Positions 17,506-25,050 are shown, counted from the stretch's first letter. The stretch: DNA of 64,000 nt from Parasphingorhabdus sp. SCSIO 66989 (GCF_032852305.1 NZ_CP136594.1:1091501-1155500); one strand, 5' to 3'. Translations and numbers: made by a program. Notes: generated from the letters alone by a model not told the origin.

Positions 17506-18436
17506 GAGCCTGATCCGAAAGTTATTGAACAATACCAGCCATTTGTGATTCACACCTGCTTTGCGAAGAGTAGGAGTGAAGCATGGCATGGACTGGTATT
17601 GCCCGGGCTGAGCATAGCCGGGAAGGTTTGCGATATCCATCGGATATGACGGATAGGGAGTGGATGTTGCTGGAGCCGTTCATTCCCCCGGCGAGGCGTG
17701 GTGGTCGGCCGCGGACGGCGGATATGCGCGAGGTGGTCAATGCGCTGCTCTATATTGCCTCTGCCGGATGTGCATGGAGGTTGCTGCCCAAGTGTTTTCC
17801 GCCAGTGTCGACGGTACGGCGCTATTTCTACGCATGGCGGGACACTGGCCTGTTCGATACGCTCAACATGGTGCTGGTGATGAACCTGCGCGAGATCGAG
17901 GGGCGCGAAGCCTCGCCCAGTGCTGGCGTGATCGACAGCCAGAGCGTGAAAACCACCGAGAGCGGTGGAATATCGGGTTATGACGCGGGCAAGAAGGTGA
18001 AAGGCAGGAAGCGGCACATCATAACCGACACATGCGGGTTCCTGATCTTCGTCCTCGTCCACAGTGCCGATATTCAAGACCGTGACGGGGCTGTCGATGT
18101 GCTGGCGGCAACTCGCCACCGCTTCCCCTGGTTGCGACACGTCTTTGCTGACGGAGGATATGCAGGGCAAAAACTGGGGGTTACGTTGGCTGGCATGGGG
18201 GCGTGGACCATGGAAATCATCAAGCGCTCCGATCACACCAAGGGCTTTCAAGCCCTGCCACGCCGATGGGTCGTCGAACGCACCTTCGCATGGCTAGGGC
18301 GATGCCGACGCCTCGCCAAAGACTGGGAAACATCCATCGAAAGCTCAACCGCATGGGCGCTCATCGCTTCCATCCGTATGATTATACGAAGAACCGCAAA
18401 ATACTGTTATGCTTGAGATACTTTCGAATCAGGCTC
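17506..18436 (+). mobile_element. IS5-family insertion sequence (IS1031/IS427-like group), apparently intact
   Basis: A 931-bp element. The terminal inverted repeats are GAGCCTGATCCGAAAGT at the left and, inverted, GAGCCTGATTCGAAAGT at the right (16 of 17 match). Flanking TTA at 17503-17505 and 18437-18439 is a 3-bp target duplication of the TNA type known for the IS1031 group. It contains one full transposase frame. The target was a CTCCCC-type dispersed repeat whose two halves remain on either side. Confidence 0.93.
17583..18416 (+). CDS. IS5-family DDE transposase
   Basis: Catalyses cut-and-paste movement of the element at 17506-18436. The 277-residue protein has the N-terminal DUF4096-type helix region (DMTDREWMLLEPFIPPARRGG, seen in two parts) and an RNase H-like DDE core. 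The first Asp is in GVIDSQSVKTTE, the second in VFADGGYAG, and the Glu in RRWVVERTFAWLGR, followed by the spaced R and K of RRLAKDWE. All catalytic residues are present and there is no frameshift, so it may be active. A GGAG site lies just before the ATG. Members of this group often need no second protein. Confidence 0.95.
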   Translation: MAWTGIARAEHSREGLRYPSDMTDREWMLLEPFIPPARRGGRPRTADMREVVNALLYIASAGCAWRLLPKCFPPVSTVRRYFYAWRDTGLFDTLNMVLVMNLREIEGREASPSAGVIDSQSVKTTESGGISGYDAGKKVKGRKRHIITDTCGFLIFVLVHSADIQDRDGAVDVLAATRHRFPWLRHVFADGGYAGQKLGVTLAGMGAWTMEIIKRSDHTKGFQALPRRWVVERTFAWLGRCRRLAKDWETSIESSTAWALIASIRMIIRRTAKYCYA

Positions 18437-18439
18437 TTA

Positions 18440-18630
18440 CGGCGCTAAGTCTCACTGCCCCCCCCCTCAAGGGGAGGGGTGAGGTCGAGTGCAATCTCTT
18501 CGCGCTCTTGATAATCTTCGCGTGCTTCGCGTGAAACATCTGGCTTGGCTCGGCCCTGCCACTCAGCGCGCGACTGGCGACCATCACAAGTCTGGCCCAC
18601 AGCGCCGCACCCCTTCACCAGTTTTCCCAT
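18440..18630. repeat. Right half of the IS-interrupted repeat plus nonamer-period arm
   Basis: CGGCGCTAAGTCTCACTGCC with CTCAAGGGGAGGGG (18440-18480) continues the repeat broken by the IS. Next, 18498-18536 carries the nonamer series CTTCGCGCT CTTGATAAT CTTCGCGTG CTTCGCGTG, the inverted counterpart of runs at 16145 and 16570. Nothing coding is seen. Confidence 0.65.
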
Positions 18631-18633
18631 ACC

Positions 18634-18683
18634 CAAAAATGAGAGGGGCCGCGGCTTGTCCCTTGGGAGCAAGCGCACGGCCC
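18634..18683 (-). terminator. Strong intrinsic terminator of the small RNA
   Basis: On the minus strand, GGGCCGTG-C-GCTTG pairs with CAAGC and CGCGGCCC (13 bp, one bulge). The loop can extend as TCCC/GGGA, and CTCTCATTTTT follows. This is the clearest intrinsic terminator signal in the accessory region and fixes the strand of the transcript. Confidence 0.75.
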
Positions 18684-18753
18684 ATCGCATGGTCAGCGGC
18701 CGGAAGTGCCGCCTTCGTGACTATGCCTTTGATTTTAACAGATCACGAACCCG

Positions 18754-18810
18754 TTAAAAGGCATCTCCACGAATGGACTGCTCCGACCTCTTTGCTGAAC
18801 CATGAGACAT
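18754..18810 (-). CDS. Small ORF (18 codons) with perfect Shine-Dalgarno
   Basis: ATG at 18810, seven bases after AGGAGG within a 15-base anti-SD complement, reads MSHGSAKRSEQSIRGDAF and a TAA stop. An in-frame ATG at 18843 would extend it to 29 residues, but would put the ribosome site inside the coding part. The peptide is basic and hydrophilic, with no membrane segment. The stop codon sits in the 5' arm of a 12-bp helix. Coding is supported by the ribosome site only. Confidence 0.4.
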   Translation of the reverse strand: MSHGSAKRSEQSIRGDAF

Positions 18811-18960
18811 CGGATCACCTCCTTTCGCTTGTATGAAAACCATTGCCTTGCCCTCGCTATAATCGTCCGAGTTGGACTGCTCCTGCCTGACAAGACTCAA
18901 GGTGAATCATTGTGACTCTGACAACAAGACTTGATTTAATTTTTTTTCCGAACAATAATT

Positions 18961-19061
18961 AAGGTTCGCGCTGCAAACAGGCTTCGCGGACCTTCACACA
19001 TCACCATAGACCCGCCCGAAGACAGGGTTTTCCTGTGTCTGTAATGGCTTGGGCTGGACTG
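18961..19061. other. Short spacer with a hairpin between the small RNA and the lipoprotein gene
   Basis: AAGGTTCGCG (18961) and CGCGGACCTT pair as a 10-bp stem with one G-T pair around a 14-base loop. A weaker hairpin (ACAGGG / CCTGT) lies near 19023-19035. These could end the lipoprotein mRNA on the minus strand; neither has a good T-run. Confidence 0.35.
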
Positions 19062-19697
19062 TTAAGAACGGCAATCTTCGACGACGAGGGCAATTTCCGG
19101 CGGGTTGGGGATGCGGTGGCCTGTTGTGTCGCTCAGGCGCAGCGCGAAGGAGCCGCGGCTATAGACAATCTCGTCCCAGATCACATCGCGCGCCGGGGCA
19201 GAGAAGGTGATGCGTTTGTCCTCATAGGCGCTGCCTTGCGGGTCGCTATAGCTGCTGTTGATCTGCCGCTCACCGAAACTGGTGATTACCGTTGTCGGGA
19301 AGGCTTTGATCGGTTCGCGCATCTTGCTGGTGCGATAGGCAAAGGTGATCGGGCCACCATTCGCCTCGCAAGAGATGCTGGCCCAGCGCCATGGCTGTTG
19401 CTTCGCATGATGCGGTTTTGGTTTGACAAAATAATAGGCCGCTGGTCCTGGCTGGGCTTCCTGAATATCCTTGGCATGCATCCAATAGCCGTCCAGCTTT
19501 GGCCAGTCGCGCCAATCGGCGGGGAGCGGCGCGGCCCTGCGTTCCGGGGCGGGCGCCGGTGCGGGCTGCGCGGCCGGTGCGGACGCGGTTTCCGGCGCAG
19601 CGGGGGCCGCCGGTGTGGCACCGGAGCTGGGGATGCAGCCGCTGCACAGCAACAGACAGGTGGCGAGGGCCAATGGGGCTTGGGGAATGCGGATCAT
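19062..19697 (-). CDS. Putative lipoprotein with Pro/Ala-rich linker
   Basis: A 211-residue envelope protein of unknown function. The start at 19697 gives a lipoprotein signal (PLALATCLLLCSGC, acylated Cys near residue 19). It is followed by a low-complexity Ala/Pro linker to about residue 55, then a globular domain with DWRDWPKLDGYW, YYFVKPKPHH, SISCEANG and a terminal VVEDCRS whose two cysteines may pair. The longer frame to 19946 overlaps the tlyA gene on the other strand and is not believed. It is divergent from tlyA with a 76-bp gap. The family is not recognised. Confidence 0.7.
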   Translation of the reverse strand: MIRIPQAPLALATCLLLCSGCIPSSGATPAAPAAPETASAPAAQPAPAPAPERRAAPLPADWRDWPKLDGYWMHAKDIQEAQPGPAAYYFVKPKPHHAKQQPWRWASISCEANGGPITFAYRTSKMREPIKAFPTTVITSFGERQINSSYSDPQGSAYEDKRITFSAPARDVIWDEIVYSRGSFALRLSDTTGHRIPNPPEIALVVEDCRS

Positions 19698-19773
19698 GGC
19701 GCAGACAATGGCGCTATATGCTGGCCGCCTCAAGCCCGGACCGCTCTGAAACTGTTGAAGTTTTGCAAAATCT

Positions 19774-20574
19774 ATGCCCATGACGGATGCAATGTCTGCC
19801 AACTCTGCAAAACCCACAAAGGCCAAGCCCAAGAAACAGCGTGTTGACCAGCTTCTGGTGGCGCGCGAACTGGCCGAGAGCCGCAGCCGGGCGCAGGCAC
19901 TGCTGCTCGCCGGGCTGGTGTTTTCCGGTGAACAGCGGATTGACAAGCCGGGGCAACAGCTACCTGAAGACGCGCCGCTGGAGGTGCGCGGGCGTGACCA
20001 TCCCTGGGTCTCGCGCGGCGGGTTGAAGCTCGATCATGCGCTGGAGCATTTCGGCATTGATGTCCGTGGCATGACCGCGATTGATATCGGCTCGTCAACC
20101 GGCGGCTTTACCGATGTATTGCTGTCGCGCGGTGCGGTCAGGGTTTATGCGGTTGATAGCGGCACCAACCAGCTGGCGTGGAAGCTGCGTCAGGATGAGC
20201 GGGTGGTGGTGCATGAACAGACCAGCGCGCGGATATTGACCGACGAGCATATCCCCGAGCCGCTGGATATCGCGGTGTGCGATGCCAGCTTCATTTCACT
20301 GGCGAAGATATTGCCGGTGCCGATCAGCTTTGTCCGCCCCGGCGGCTGGCTGGTGGCGCTGATCAAACCGCAGTTCGAAGTGGAACGGCATCAGGTCGGC
20401 AAAGGCGGTGTGGTGCGCGATTCGGCTTTGCATAAAGCGGTATGTGACAGGGTGTGCGACTGGCTGGAAGAAACCGGGTGGCGCGTCTCCGGCGTCACCA
20501 CCAGTCCAATCACCGGACCGAGCGGCAATGTCGAATTTCTGGTCGCGGCGCAGCGGATTGGCGAAAAGGCGTAA
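19774..20574 (+). CDS. tlyA: TlyA-family rRNA 2'-O-methyltransferase / putative hemolysin
   Basis: In mycobacteria TlyA 2'-O-methylates cytidines in 16S and 23S rRNA; the same activity is assumed here. The protein has an S4 RNA-binding domain at residues about 22-85 (RVDQLLVARELAESRSRAQ, HPWVSRGGLKL) and an FtsJ/RrmJ-type SAM domain: AIDIGSSTGGFTDVLL (motif I), VYAVDSGTNQL, VCDASFISL (motif IV) and LIKPQFEV with the catalytic Lys. Length of 266 residues is typical. Starts at 19774 or two codons later are equally possible. It is divergent from a lipoprotein gene and followed by a large palindromic repeat. Confidence 0.93.
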   Translation: MPMTDAMSANSAKPTKAKPKKQRVDQLLVARELAESRSRAQALLLAGLVFSGEQRIDKPGQQLPEDAPLEVRGRDHPWVSRGGLKLDHALEHFGIDVRGMTAIDIGSSTGGFTDVLLSRGAVRVYAVDSGTNQLAWKLRQDERVVVHEQTSARILTDEHIPEPLDIAVCDASFISLAKILPVPISFVRPGGWLVALIKPQFEVERHQVGKGGVVRDSALHKAVCDRVCDWLEETGWRVSGVTTSPITGPSGNVEFLVAAQRIGEKA

Positions 20575-20606
20575 TTGGCAGATTTATCAAGTCGTTTGCT
20601 AATTCT

Positions 20607-20810
20607 CGTCGGCCCCGCCCTTCGACTGCCTGTAAGGCAGGCGCTCAGGATAAACTCGGCTATGCCGAGGCGGGGCCAGGGCTAGTTTTTTCTCACGCAA
20701 AGACGCGAAGGCGCTAAGGGCCTGCATAAATAGGGAATCTTCTTTGCGTCTTTGCGTCTTTGCGTGATTCTCATAAGAAAAGCCTAGGCCCCGCCTGCGC
20801 GGGGCCGACG
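20607..20810. repeat. GTCGGCCCCGC palindromic element, copy A1
   Basis: CGTCGGCCCCGC at the left is inverted as GCGGGGCCGACG at the right. Inside, the arm TCACGCAAAG ACGCGAAG GCGCTAAG (8-base period) is answered by CTTTGCGT CTTTGCGT CTTTGCGTGA. The middle, about 20 bases, is unpaired. It fills most of the 341-bp gap between tlyA and the tspO gene; nothing else is seen there. Confidence 0.85.
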
Positions 20811-20915
20811 TGATTACCTGCCTTAAAAATGGCGATGGAAAAGATGGTTAGCTGTCTGGCCCTGATCGCGCTGACGGCTTAAGAAGCATCCAAAAGGGAG
20901 CAAAGAGGGACGAAC

Positions 20916-21482
20916 ATGAACCAGTTGGCATCACCCGGGCAATTGCGCATGGCGTTCTGGCGCTGGGCGTTGTTTATCGTGCCATTGACCGTATTGCTTG
21001 GCTTTGCCTCGGCGCAATTTGCCGGTACCGGCGAGGAAAATCCCTGGTTTGCCGCACTGATCAAGCCGGATGCACAACCACCCGGATGGGCCTTTCCTCT
21101 CGCTTGGGCGGTGCTGTATGTGATGATCGGTTTCGCCGTTTCCTTGGTGTTGAACGCCCGCAATGCGCCAGGGCGCTGGCTTGCGGTGGGCTTCTGGGTG
21201 GCGCAGCTCGCGCTCAACCTGTTCTGGTCGATCCTGTTCTTCGGGATGCATCAGGTCGGTGCAGCCTTTTATCTGCTCGTGGCCATTTTCATGCTGGCGA
21301 CGATCACCACTTTGCTGTTCGGCAAAATCCGCGCCTTGGCGGCTTGGCTGATGGTGCCTTATCTGGTCTGGCTGTGTTTTGCCTCAATCCTCAACAAGCA
21401 GATTGATACGCTCAACCCTGATGCGGCGACGCTGATCGTACCTACGGCGCAGAGCGGTGGCGCGCTGCCGCCCTCTCAATGA
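20916..21482 (+). CDS. tspO: TspO/MBR-family membrane protein
   Basis: Five-helix inner-membrane protein that binds tetrapyrroles and sterols; in Rhodobacter it is an oxygen-linked regulator of pigment genes. Typical sequence is WFAALIKPDAQPPGWAFPLAW, then LNLFWSILFF and PYLVWLCFASILN, in the right order. At 188 residues it is a little longer than the usual 160, with short hydrophilic tails at both ends. The start is the ATG at 20916. It is followed after 70 bases by the ubiK-like gene on the same strand. Confidence 0.93.
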   Translation: MNQLASPGQLRMAFWRWALFIVPLTVLLGFASAQFAGTGEENPWFAALIKPDAQPPGWAFPLAWAVLYVMIGFAVSLVLNARNAPGRWLAVGFWVAQLALNLFWSILFFGMHQVGAAFYLLVAIFMLATITTLLFGKIRALAAWLMVPYLVWLCFASILNKQIDTLNPDAATLIVPTAQSGGALPPSQ

Positions 21483-21552
21483 TTTGGCTTGTTTCAGCCG
21501 CCTCTATGTCCATATAGGGCATAGTCAGATTTTAGATAGGAAACCCCGACCC

Positions 21553-21846
21553 ATGCAGAGTGATAACAAGCTGTTTGCTGATCTTGCCCGTGTTGTGAAT
21601 GGCGCGGCGGGGACTTTTGCCGGCATGGGTCGCGAGGCGAGTGATGGCGCGCGCGAGCGGGCCAAGCAGTGGTTTGCCGGTATGGATTTCGTTAGTCGCG
21701 AAGAGTTTGACGCGGTCAAACAGATGGCTGCGACCGCGCGCGAAGAGGCGGAAGCGCTGAAGGCGCGGGTGGCCGAGCTGGAAGCCGCAATGGCTGCAAA
21801 ACCGGCTGCCAAGCGCACGACGCGGGCAAAAAAATCCGATAGTTAA
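21553..21846 (+). CDS. ubiK: UbiK/YqiC-family ubiquinone accessory factor
   Basis: A 97-residue protein with the BMFP layout: an amphipathic N-terminal region (LFADLARVVNGAAG), then SREEFDAVKQMAATAREEAEALKARVAELE as a coiled coil at about 46-78, and a basic Ala/Lys tail. E. coli UbiK, of nearly the same length, trimerises, binds membranes and helps aerobic ubiquinone synthesis with UbiJ. The start is the ATG at 21553; the longer frame upstream overlaps tspO. No other ubi gene is nearby. Confidence 0.85.
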   Translation: MQSDNKLFADLARVVNGAAGTFAGMGREASDGARERAKQWFAGMDFVSREEFDAVKQMAATAREEAEALKARVAELEAAMAAKPAAKRTTRAKKSDS

Positions 21847-22013
21847 AGGGTTTAGGCCGCAAGGCCATCACCAGCTTATCAACAGCCTTTCAACAGGCTT
21901 TTACAGTTGTCCCCTGCCAATTTAGCTGATGGCTTGCCTTTGACTGATCTCCCGGCGCATGGTCAGGACATGAACAACGCCTCGTGCCTTTCCCCTGTCG
22001 GAACGAAGCTGTG

Positions 22014-22517
22014 ATGCTGACCGATCCTGTAGAGCTTGATAGCCAGGAAGCGCCGCCCATGGATATGCTGGCGGCGCTGTTTGAGGCGCGCGGCTGGCCG
22101 ATTGAGCGCGATGGCGAGGATGAGCTGGCTGCCGAAATCAAGGGCGACTGGACCCGCTATTCGCTGCGCGCCATCTGGCGTGAAGAAGACAATGTGCTGC
22201 AAATGCTGCTGCTGCCCGAGCTGAAGATCGCCGAGGACAAGCGCCTGCCGATTTATGAGGCTCTGGGCCTGATCAATGAGCAGCTTTGGCTCGGCCATTT
22301 TGATCTGTGGTCAAATAACGGCATGCTGCTCTATCGCCATGGCCTGATGCTCGGCGATGATGGTCTGTTGGAACTGGACCAGGCACAAACGCTGGTCGAG
22401 ACCGCATTGAGCGAGTTTGACCGCTTCTACCCGGTATTCCAGTTCATTCTTTGGGGTGACAAAAACCCCCAGGAAGCTCTGGCCAGCGCGCTGATCGATA
22501 CCATGGGCGAGGCCTGA
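22014..22517 (+). CDS. YbjN-domain protein
   Basis: Cytoplasmic protein of 167 residues with the YbjN/T3SS chaperone-like alpha/beta fold: MDMLAALFEARGWPIERDG, YSLRAIWREEDNVLQMLLLPEL, RLPIYEALGLINEQLWLGHFDL and YPVFQFILWG. YbjN relatives affect stress responses and motility in enterobacteria, but the biochemical role is unknown. The GTG at 21984 would give a longer form; the ATG at 22014 starts the conserved part. It lies 17 bases before proC, so the two are probably one transcript, as is common in this group. Confidence 0.85.
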   Translation: MLTDPVELDSQEAPPMDMLAALFEARGWPIERDGEDELAAEIKGDWTRYSLRAIWREEDNVLQMLLLPELKIAEDKRLPIYEALGLINEQLWLGHFDLWSNNGMLLYRHGLMLGDDGLLELDQAQTLVETALSEFDRFYPVFQFILWGDKNPQEALASALIDTMGEA

Positions 22518-22534
22518 CGGGCAGAGGAGCGCCT

Positions 22535-23356
22535 ATGCCTGATCGGATAGAATTTCCAAAATCGATCGGCTTTATCGGCTGCGGCAATATGGCCGGAGCC
22601 ATGCTGAGTGGCTGGCTCGATGCTGGATTGCCTAAGGATCGGGTGACGATTATCAGCCCGAACAGCAAGACTGGTCCCGGAGATATCGCGGTGGAGCGAA
22701 ACTGGCCCGAAGGACGGCCCTTGCCAGAATGGCTGGTCCTTGGTGTCAAACCGCAAAAGCTGGCGGAAGTCGCCGATTGGGTGCGGCCTTTGGTTAGGCC
22801 AGATACGGTGGTGATGTCGATCCTCGCCGGGGTTACCCATGGCTCGCTGAAAGCACGTTTTCCTGAAGCGAAAGCTATCGTCCGGGTGATGCCCAATATG
22901 GCGGTGAGCATCGGAAAATCGGTCAGCACCGGATATATGCCGCAAGGAAGCGATGCGGACATACAAGCGCAGACAACCGCGTTGATGGAGCAACTCGGAC
23001 AGTTTTACTGGCTGGATAGTGAAAGCGATATGCACGCGGCGACCGCGCTGGCGGGCTCTGGCCCGGCCTTTCTGTTCCGCTTTATCGATGCGCTCAGCAA
23101 GGGTGCAGAAGCTAACGGCATCGCGCCGGAACAGGCCCGGCAAATGGCGCTGGCCATGGTGGAAGGTGCGGCGCAACTGGCGGCGATGTCGGAATTTGAT
23201 CCCGGCACCTTGGCCGATAAGGTCGCCAGCCCGGGCGGTGTAACCCGCGCTGGCCTCAATGTACTCGATCAGGATGAAGCGCTTGCACAGCTGCTGACAG
23301 AGACGCTTCGCGCCGCGACCGAGCGCGATGCGGAAATGGCGCAGGAATTCAGCTAG
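22535..23356 (+). CDS. proC: Pyrroline-5-carboxylate reductase
   Basis: Last step of proline synthesis, reducing pyrroline-5-carboxylate with NAD(P)H. The Rossmann motif is GFIGCGNMAGAM at residues 10-21. Also seen are LGVKPQKL, VRVMPNMAVSIG, ATALAGSGPAFLFRFIDAL (substrate-binding AGSGPA), and DPGTLADKVASPGGVT near the C-terminus. Length of 273 residues is normal. It follows the ybjN-type gene by 17 bases and is convergent, three bases apart, with the LOG-family gene. Confidence 0.95.
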   Translation: MPDRIEFPKSIGFIGCGNMAGAMLSGWLDAGLPKDRVTIISPNSKTGPGDIAVERNWPEGRPLPEWLVLGVKPQKLAEVADWVRPLVRPDTVVMSILAGVTHGSLKARFPEAKAIVRVMPNMAVSIGKSVSTGYMPQGSDADIQAQTTALMEQLGQFYWLDSESDMHAATALAGSGPAFLFRFIDALSKGAEANGIAPEQARQMALAMVEGAAQLAAMSEFDPGTLADKVASPGGVTRAGLNVLDQDEALAQLLTETLRAATERDAEMAQEFS

Positions 23357-23359
23357 CCT

Positions 23360-24226
23360 CTAGTCACAATCCAGATCGTAGAAATCGCGGATAATCGCCC
23401 AGCCTTCTTCGGCGGTTTCCACCATATGGAAAAGGTCGAGATCGCGATGCGAGATTGTGCCTTCCTCGGCCAGTGCCTCGAAATTGACGATCCGGTTCCA
23501 GAAGTCCTTGCCGTAAAGCAGGATCGGAATCGGCTCCATCTTGCCGGTCTGGATCAGTGTCAGCAGCTCGAAAAACTCATCCAGCGTTCCAAAACCGCCG
23601 GGGAAGGCCGCAACCGCGCGGGCGCGCAGCAGGAAGTGCATCTTGCGCAGCGCGAAATAGTGGAACTGGAAGGAGAGGTGCGGCGTCACATAGCCATTGG
23701 GTGCCTGTTCATGCGGCAACACGATATTGAGGCCGATGGACTCCTTGCCAACATCATCCGCGCCGCGATTGGCGGCTTCCATGATTGACGGACCACCGCC
23801 GGAGCAAACGACGAACTGGCGCTTGCCATCTTCGGTCTGTTCGCATTCGCTGGCGAGCCGGGCAAGATTGCGCGCCTCGTCATAATATTTCGCTTTTTCC
23901 GCCAGCTTTTCGGCAACGCGCTTTTCCTGCGGCGTGCGCGCAGCGTCAAGCTGCGCCTGCGCCTTGGCTGGTTCGGGAATGCGCGCCGAGCCGTAAATTA
24001 CCAATGTCGAGCCGATATTGGCTTCATCGAGCAGCATCTCCGGCTTGAGCAGTTCTAGCTGAAAGCGCACCGGGCGCAATTCTTCGCGCAGCAGAAACTC
24101 GGTATCGCGAAACGCCAGCAGATAGGCGGGGTCGCTGGTCTGCGGGGTGACCAGTACATCTTCAGCGGTGCGGGCGTCTTCGGAAGCGCGGCGGAAGCGG
24201 CGTTCCTGTAAATCCTTTTTTGTCAT
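23360..24226 (-). CDS. LOG-family protein (TIGR00730 type)
   Basis: Probable nucleotide 5'-monophosphate phosphoribohydrolase or related nucleosidase, cytoplasmic. Motifs: LVIYGSARIPEP, VVCSGGGPSIMEAANRGA, GLNIVLPHEQAPN and the active-site pair R (HFLLRAR) with PGGFGTLDEFFE. The LOG family (cytokinin-activating enzymes) includes many bacterial proteins without a plant role. The 288-residue length with a long N-terminal region is that of the proteobacterial subgroup. ATG start, monocistronic. Confidence 0.9.
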   Translation of the reverse strand: MTKKDLQERRFRRASEDARTAEDVLVTPQTSDPAYLLAFRDTEFLLREELRPVRFQLELLKPEMLLDEANIGSTLVIYGSARIPEPAKAQAQLDAARTPQEKRVAEKLAEKAKYYDEARNLARLASECEQTEDGKRQFVVCSGGGPSIMEAANRGADDVGKESIGLNIVLPHEQAPNGYVTPHLSFQFHYFALRKMHFLLRARAVAAFPGGFGTLDEFFELLTLIQTGKMEPIPILLYGKDFWNRIVNFEALAEEGTISHRDLDLFHMVETAEEGWAIIRDFYDLDCD

Positions 24227-24291
24227 GCCGCATCAATTAGGCGCGCATGGCGCTGACGGCAATGATCGATTGCGGCTGACAGTGCAAAATC

Positions 24292-25029
24292 TTAGCGGCA
24301 ATATCCGTTATTCTGCGCCATATCGAGATGGAAATGGTCCTTGTGCGCGGCATTGAATTCCGGGCCGAGTACGGTGCCAAAGCGTTTGCAGGCGCTTTTG
24401 TGCACTGTGCGCAAGAATTCGCGTTCCTTGCGCGAACCCTTCCAGCCCTGTTTCACCGATATCCGCCGACCATCGGCCAGGACGAAGGCCGACACATCAA
24501 TCGCATTGGCATGGGCATGTTGCGACAGGCGCAGGCTCCCGGCAATTCTGCGGCAGCTATAGCTGCCCATGGTCTCGATGCGCACCAAATCGCTGCCGAG
24601 TATCTGCCGAGCCGCGCGGGCCGCTCCATATTGCGCCCAACCGGCAAAGCGCTCCGCCATCGGGCAGGTTACCGGGCCCAGATTGGCGACGGCCAACTCG
24701 CCGCCGCCGCGCAAGAAGCGACTGAGATTCAAACTGGCCATCCGCACCGCGCCCAATTGGGTGCAGCCACCGTCCATATAGCGGTCGGGCAGAGGGGTGA
24801 ATTTCACATCCGCTTTTTTCAGGGCACTATGGCATTGGCGCGTCGGCGCGTTTGTGGCGATACGGCTGGCAGGCGCGGATGATGCCGAAGCGCTGCCCGG
24901 GCGTGCCGGGGCATCGTTGCTTCGGCCACCGACTATTGGGATCGCGCTGCAACCACTGAGCAGAGCCGCCCCAACTAGGACGAGTGCCAAGTGACGCGCC
25001 TTTATAATTGCTGAGCGATGATCCGACAT
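24292..25029 (-). CDS. Extensin-like C-terminal domain lipoprotein
   Basis: Envelope lipoprotein of 245 residues. The N-terminus is a lipoprotein signal (LVGAALLSGC, Cys near 27), then a Ser/Ala/Pro linker and a conserved domain with CHSALKKADVKFTPLPDR, GCTQLGAVRM, TCPMAERFAGWAQ, SYSCRRIAGS, LSQHAHANAIDVSAF, and HKDHFHLDM near the end. The conserved His and Asp (HANAIDV, HKDHFHLD) resemble the peptidase M15-like zinc fold seen in extensin-like proteins, suggesting a wall-directed role. Two CtrA-like half sites lie just upstream. Confidence 0.85.
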   Translation of the reverse strand: MSDHRSAIIKARHLALVLVGAALLSGCSAIPIVGGRSNDAPARPGSASASSAPASRIATNAPTRQCHSALKKADVKFTPLPDRYMDGGCTQLGAVRMASLNLSRFLRGGGELAVANLGPVTCPMAERFAGWAQYGAARAARQILGSDLVRIETMGSYSCRRIAGSLRLSQHAHANAIDVSAFVLADGRRISVKQGWKGSRKEREFLRTVHKSACKRFGTVLGPEFNAAHKDHFHLDMAQNNGYCR

Positions 25030-25050
25030 GCCCGGAATAATAGTGAATCA

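Larger units (their letters stand above)
18634..18960 (-). ncRNA. Candidate structured small RNA / short mRNA, undescribed
   Basis: Reading the minus strand from about 18960, the 320-base stretch has two related GGAGCAGTCCA hairpin elements (18882-18872 and 18784-18774, the second with a TTCG tetraloop), then GAAAGGAGGTGATCC (18826-18812), which is complementary over 15 bases to the 16S rRNA 3' end. An 18-codon frame begins at 18810, two interlocking helices cover its stop codon, and a strong intrinsic terminator follows. The upstream end and promoter are not resolved. No long coding frame exists in it. It may be a regulatory RNA, a leader peptide transcript or a ribosome-binding decoy. I do not recognise a named family. 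Confidence 0.5.

Noticed and set aside
18445-18690. 81-codon minus-strand open frame next to the small RNA
   Set aside because: It crosses the terminator hairpin and the dispersed repeats, and has no ribosome site.
18901-18950. Plus-strand terminator (T-run at 18941-18948) for an RNA reading the opposite way
   Set aside because: The preceding stem is only 3-4 bp. The minus-strand hairpin at 18646-18683 is far stronger, so the minus strand is preferred.
19698-19946. N-terminal extension of the lipoprotein gene
   Set aside because: It overlaps tlyA on the other strand and would bury the lipoprotein signal; the ATG at 19697 gives a proper lipobox.
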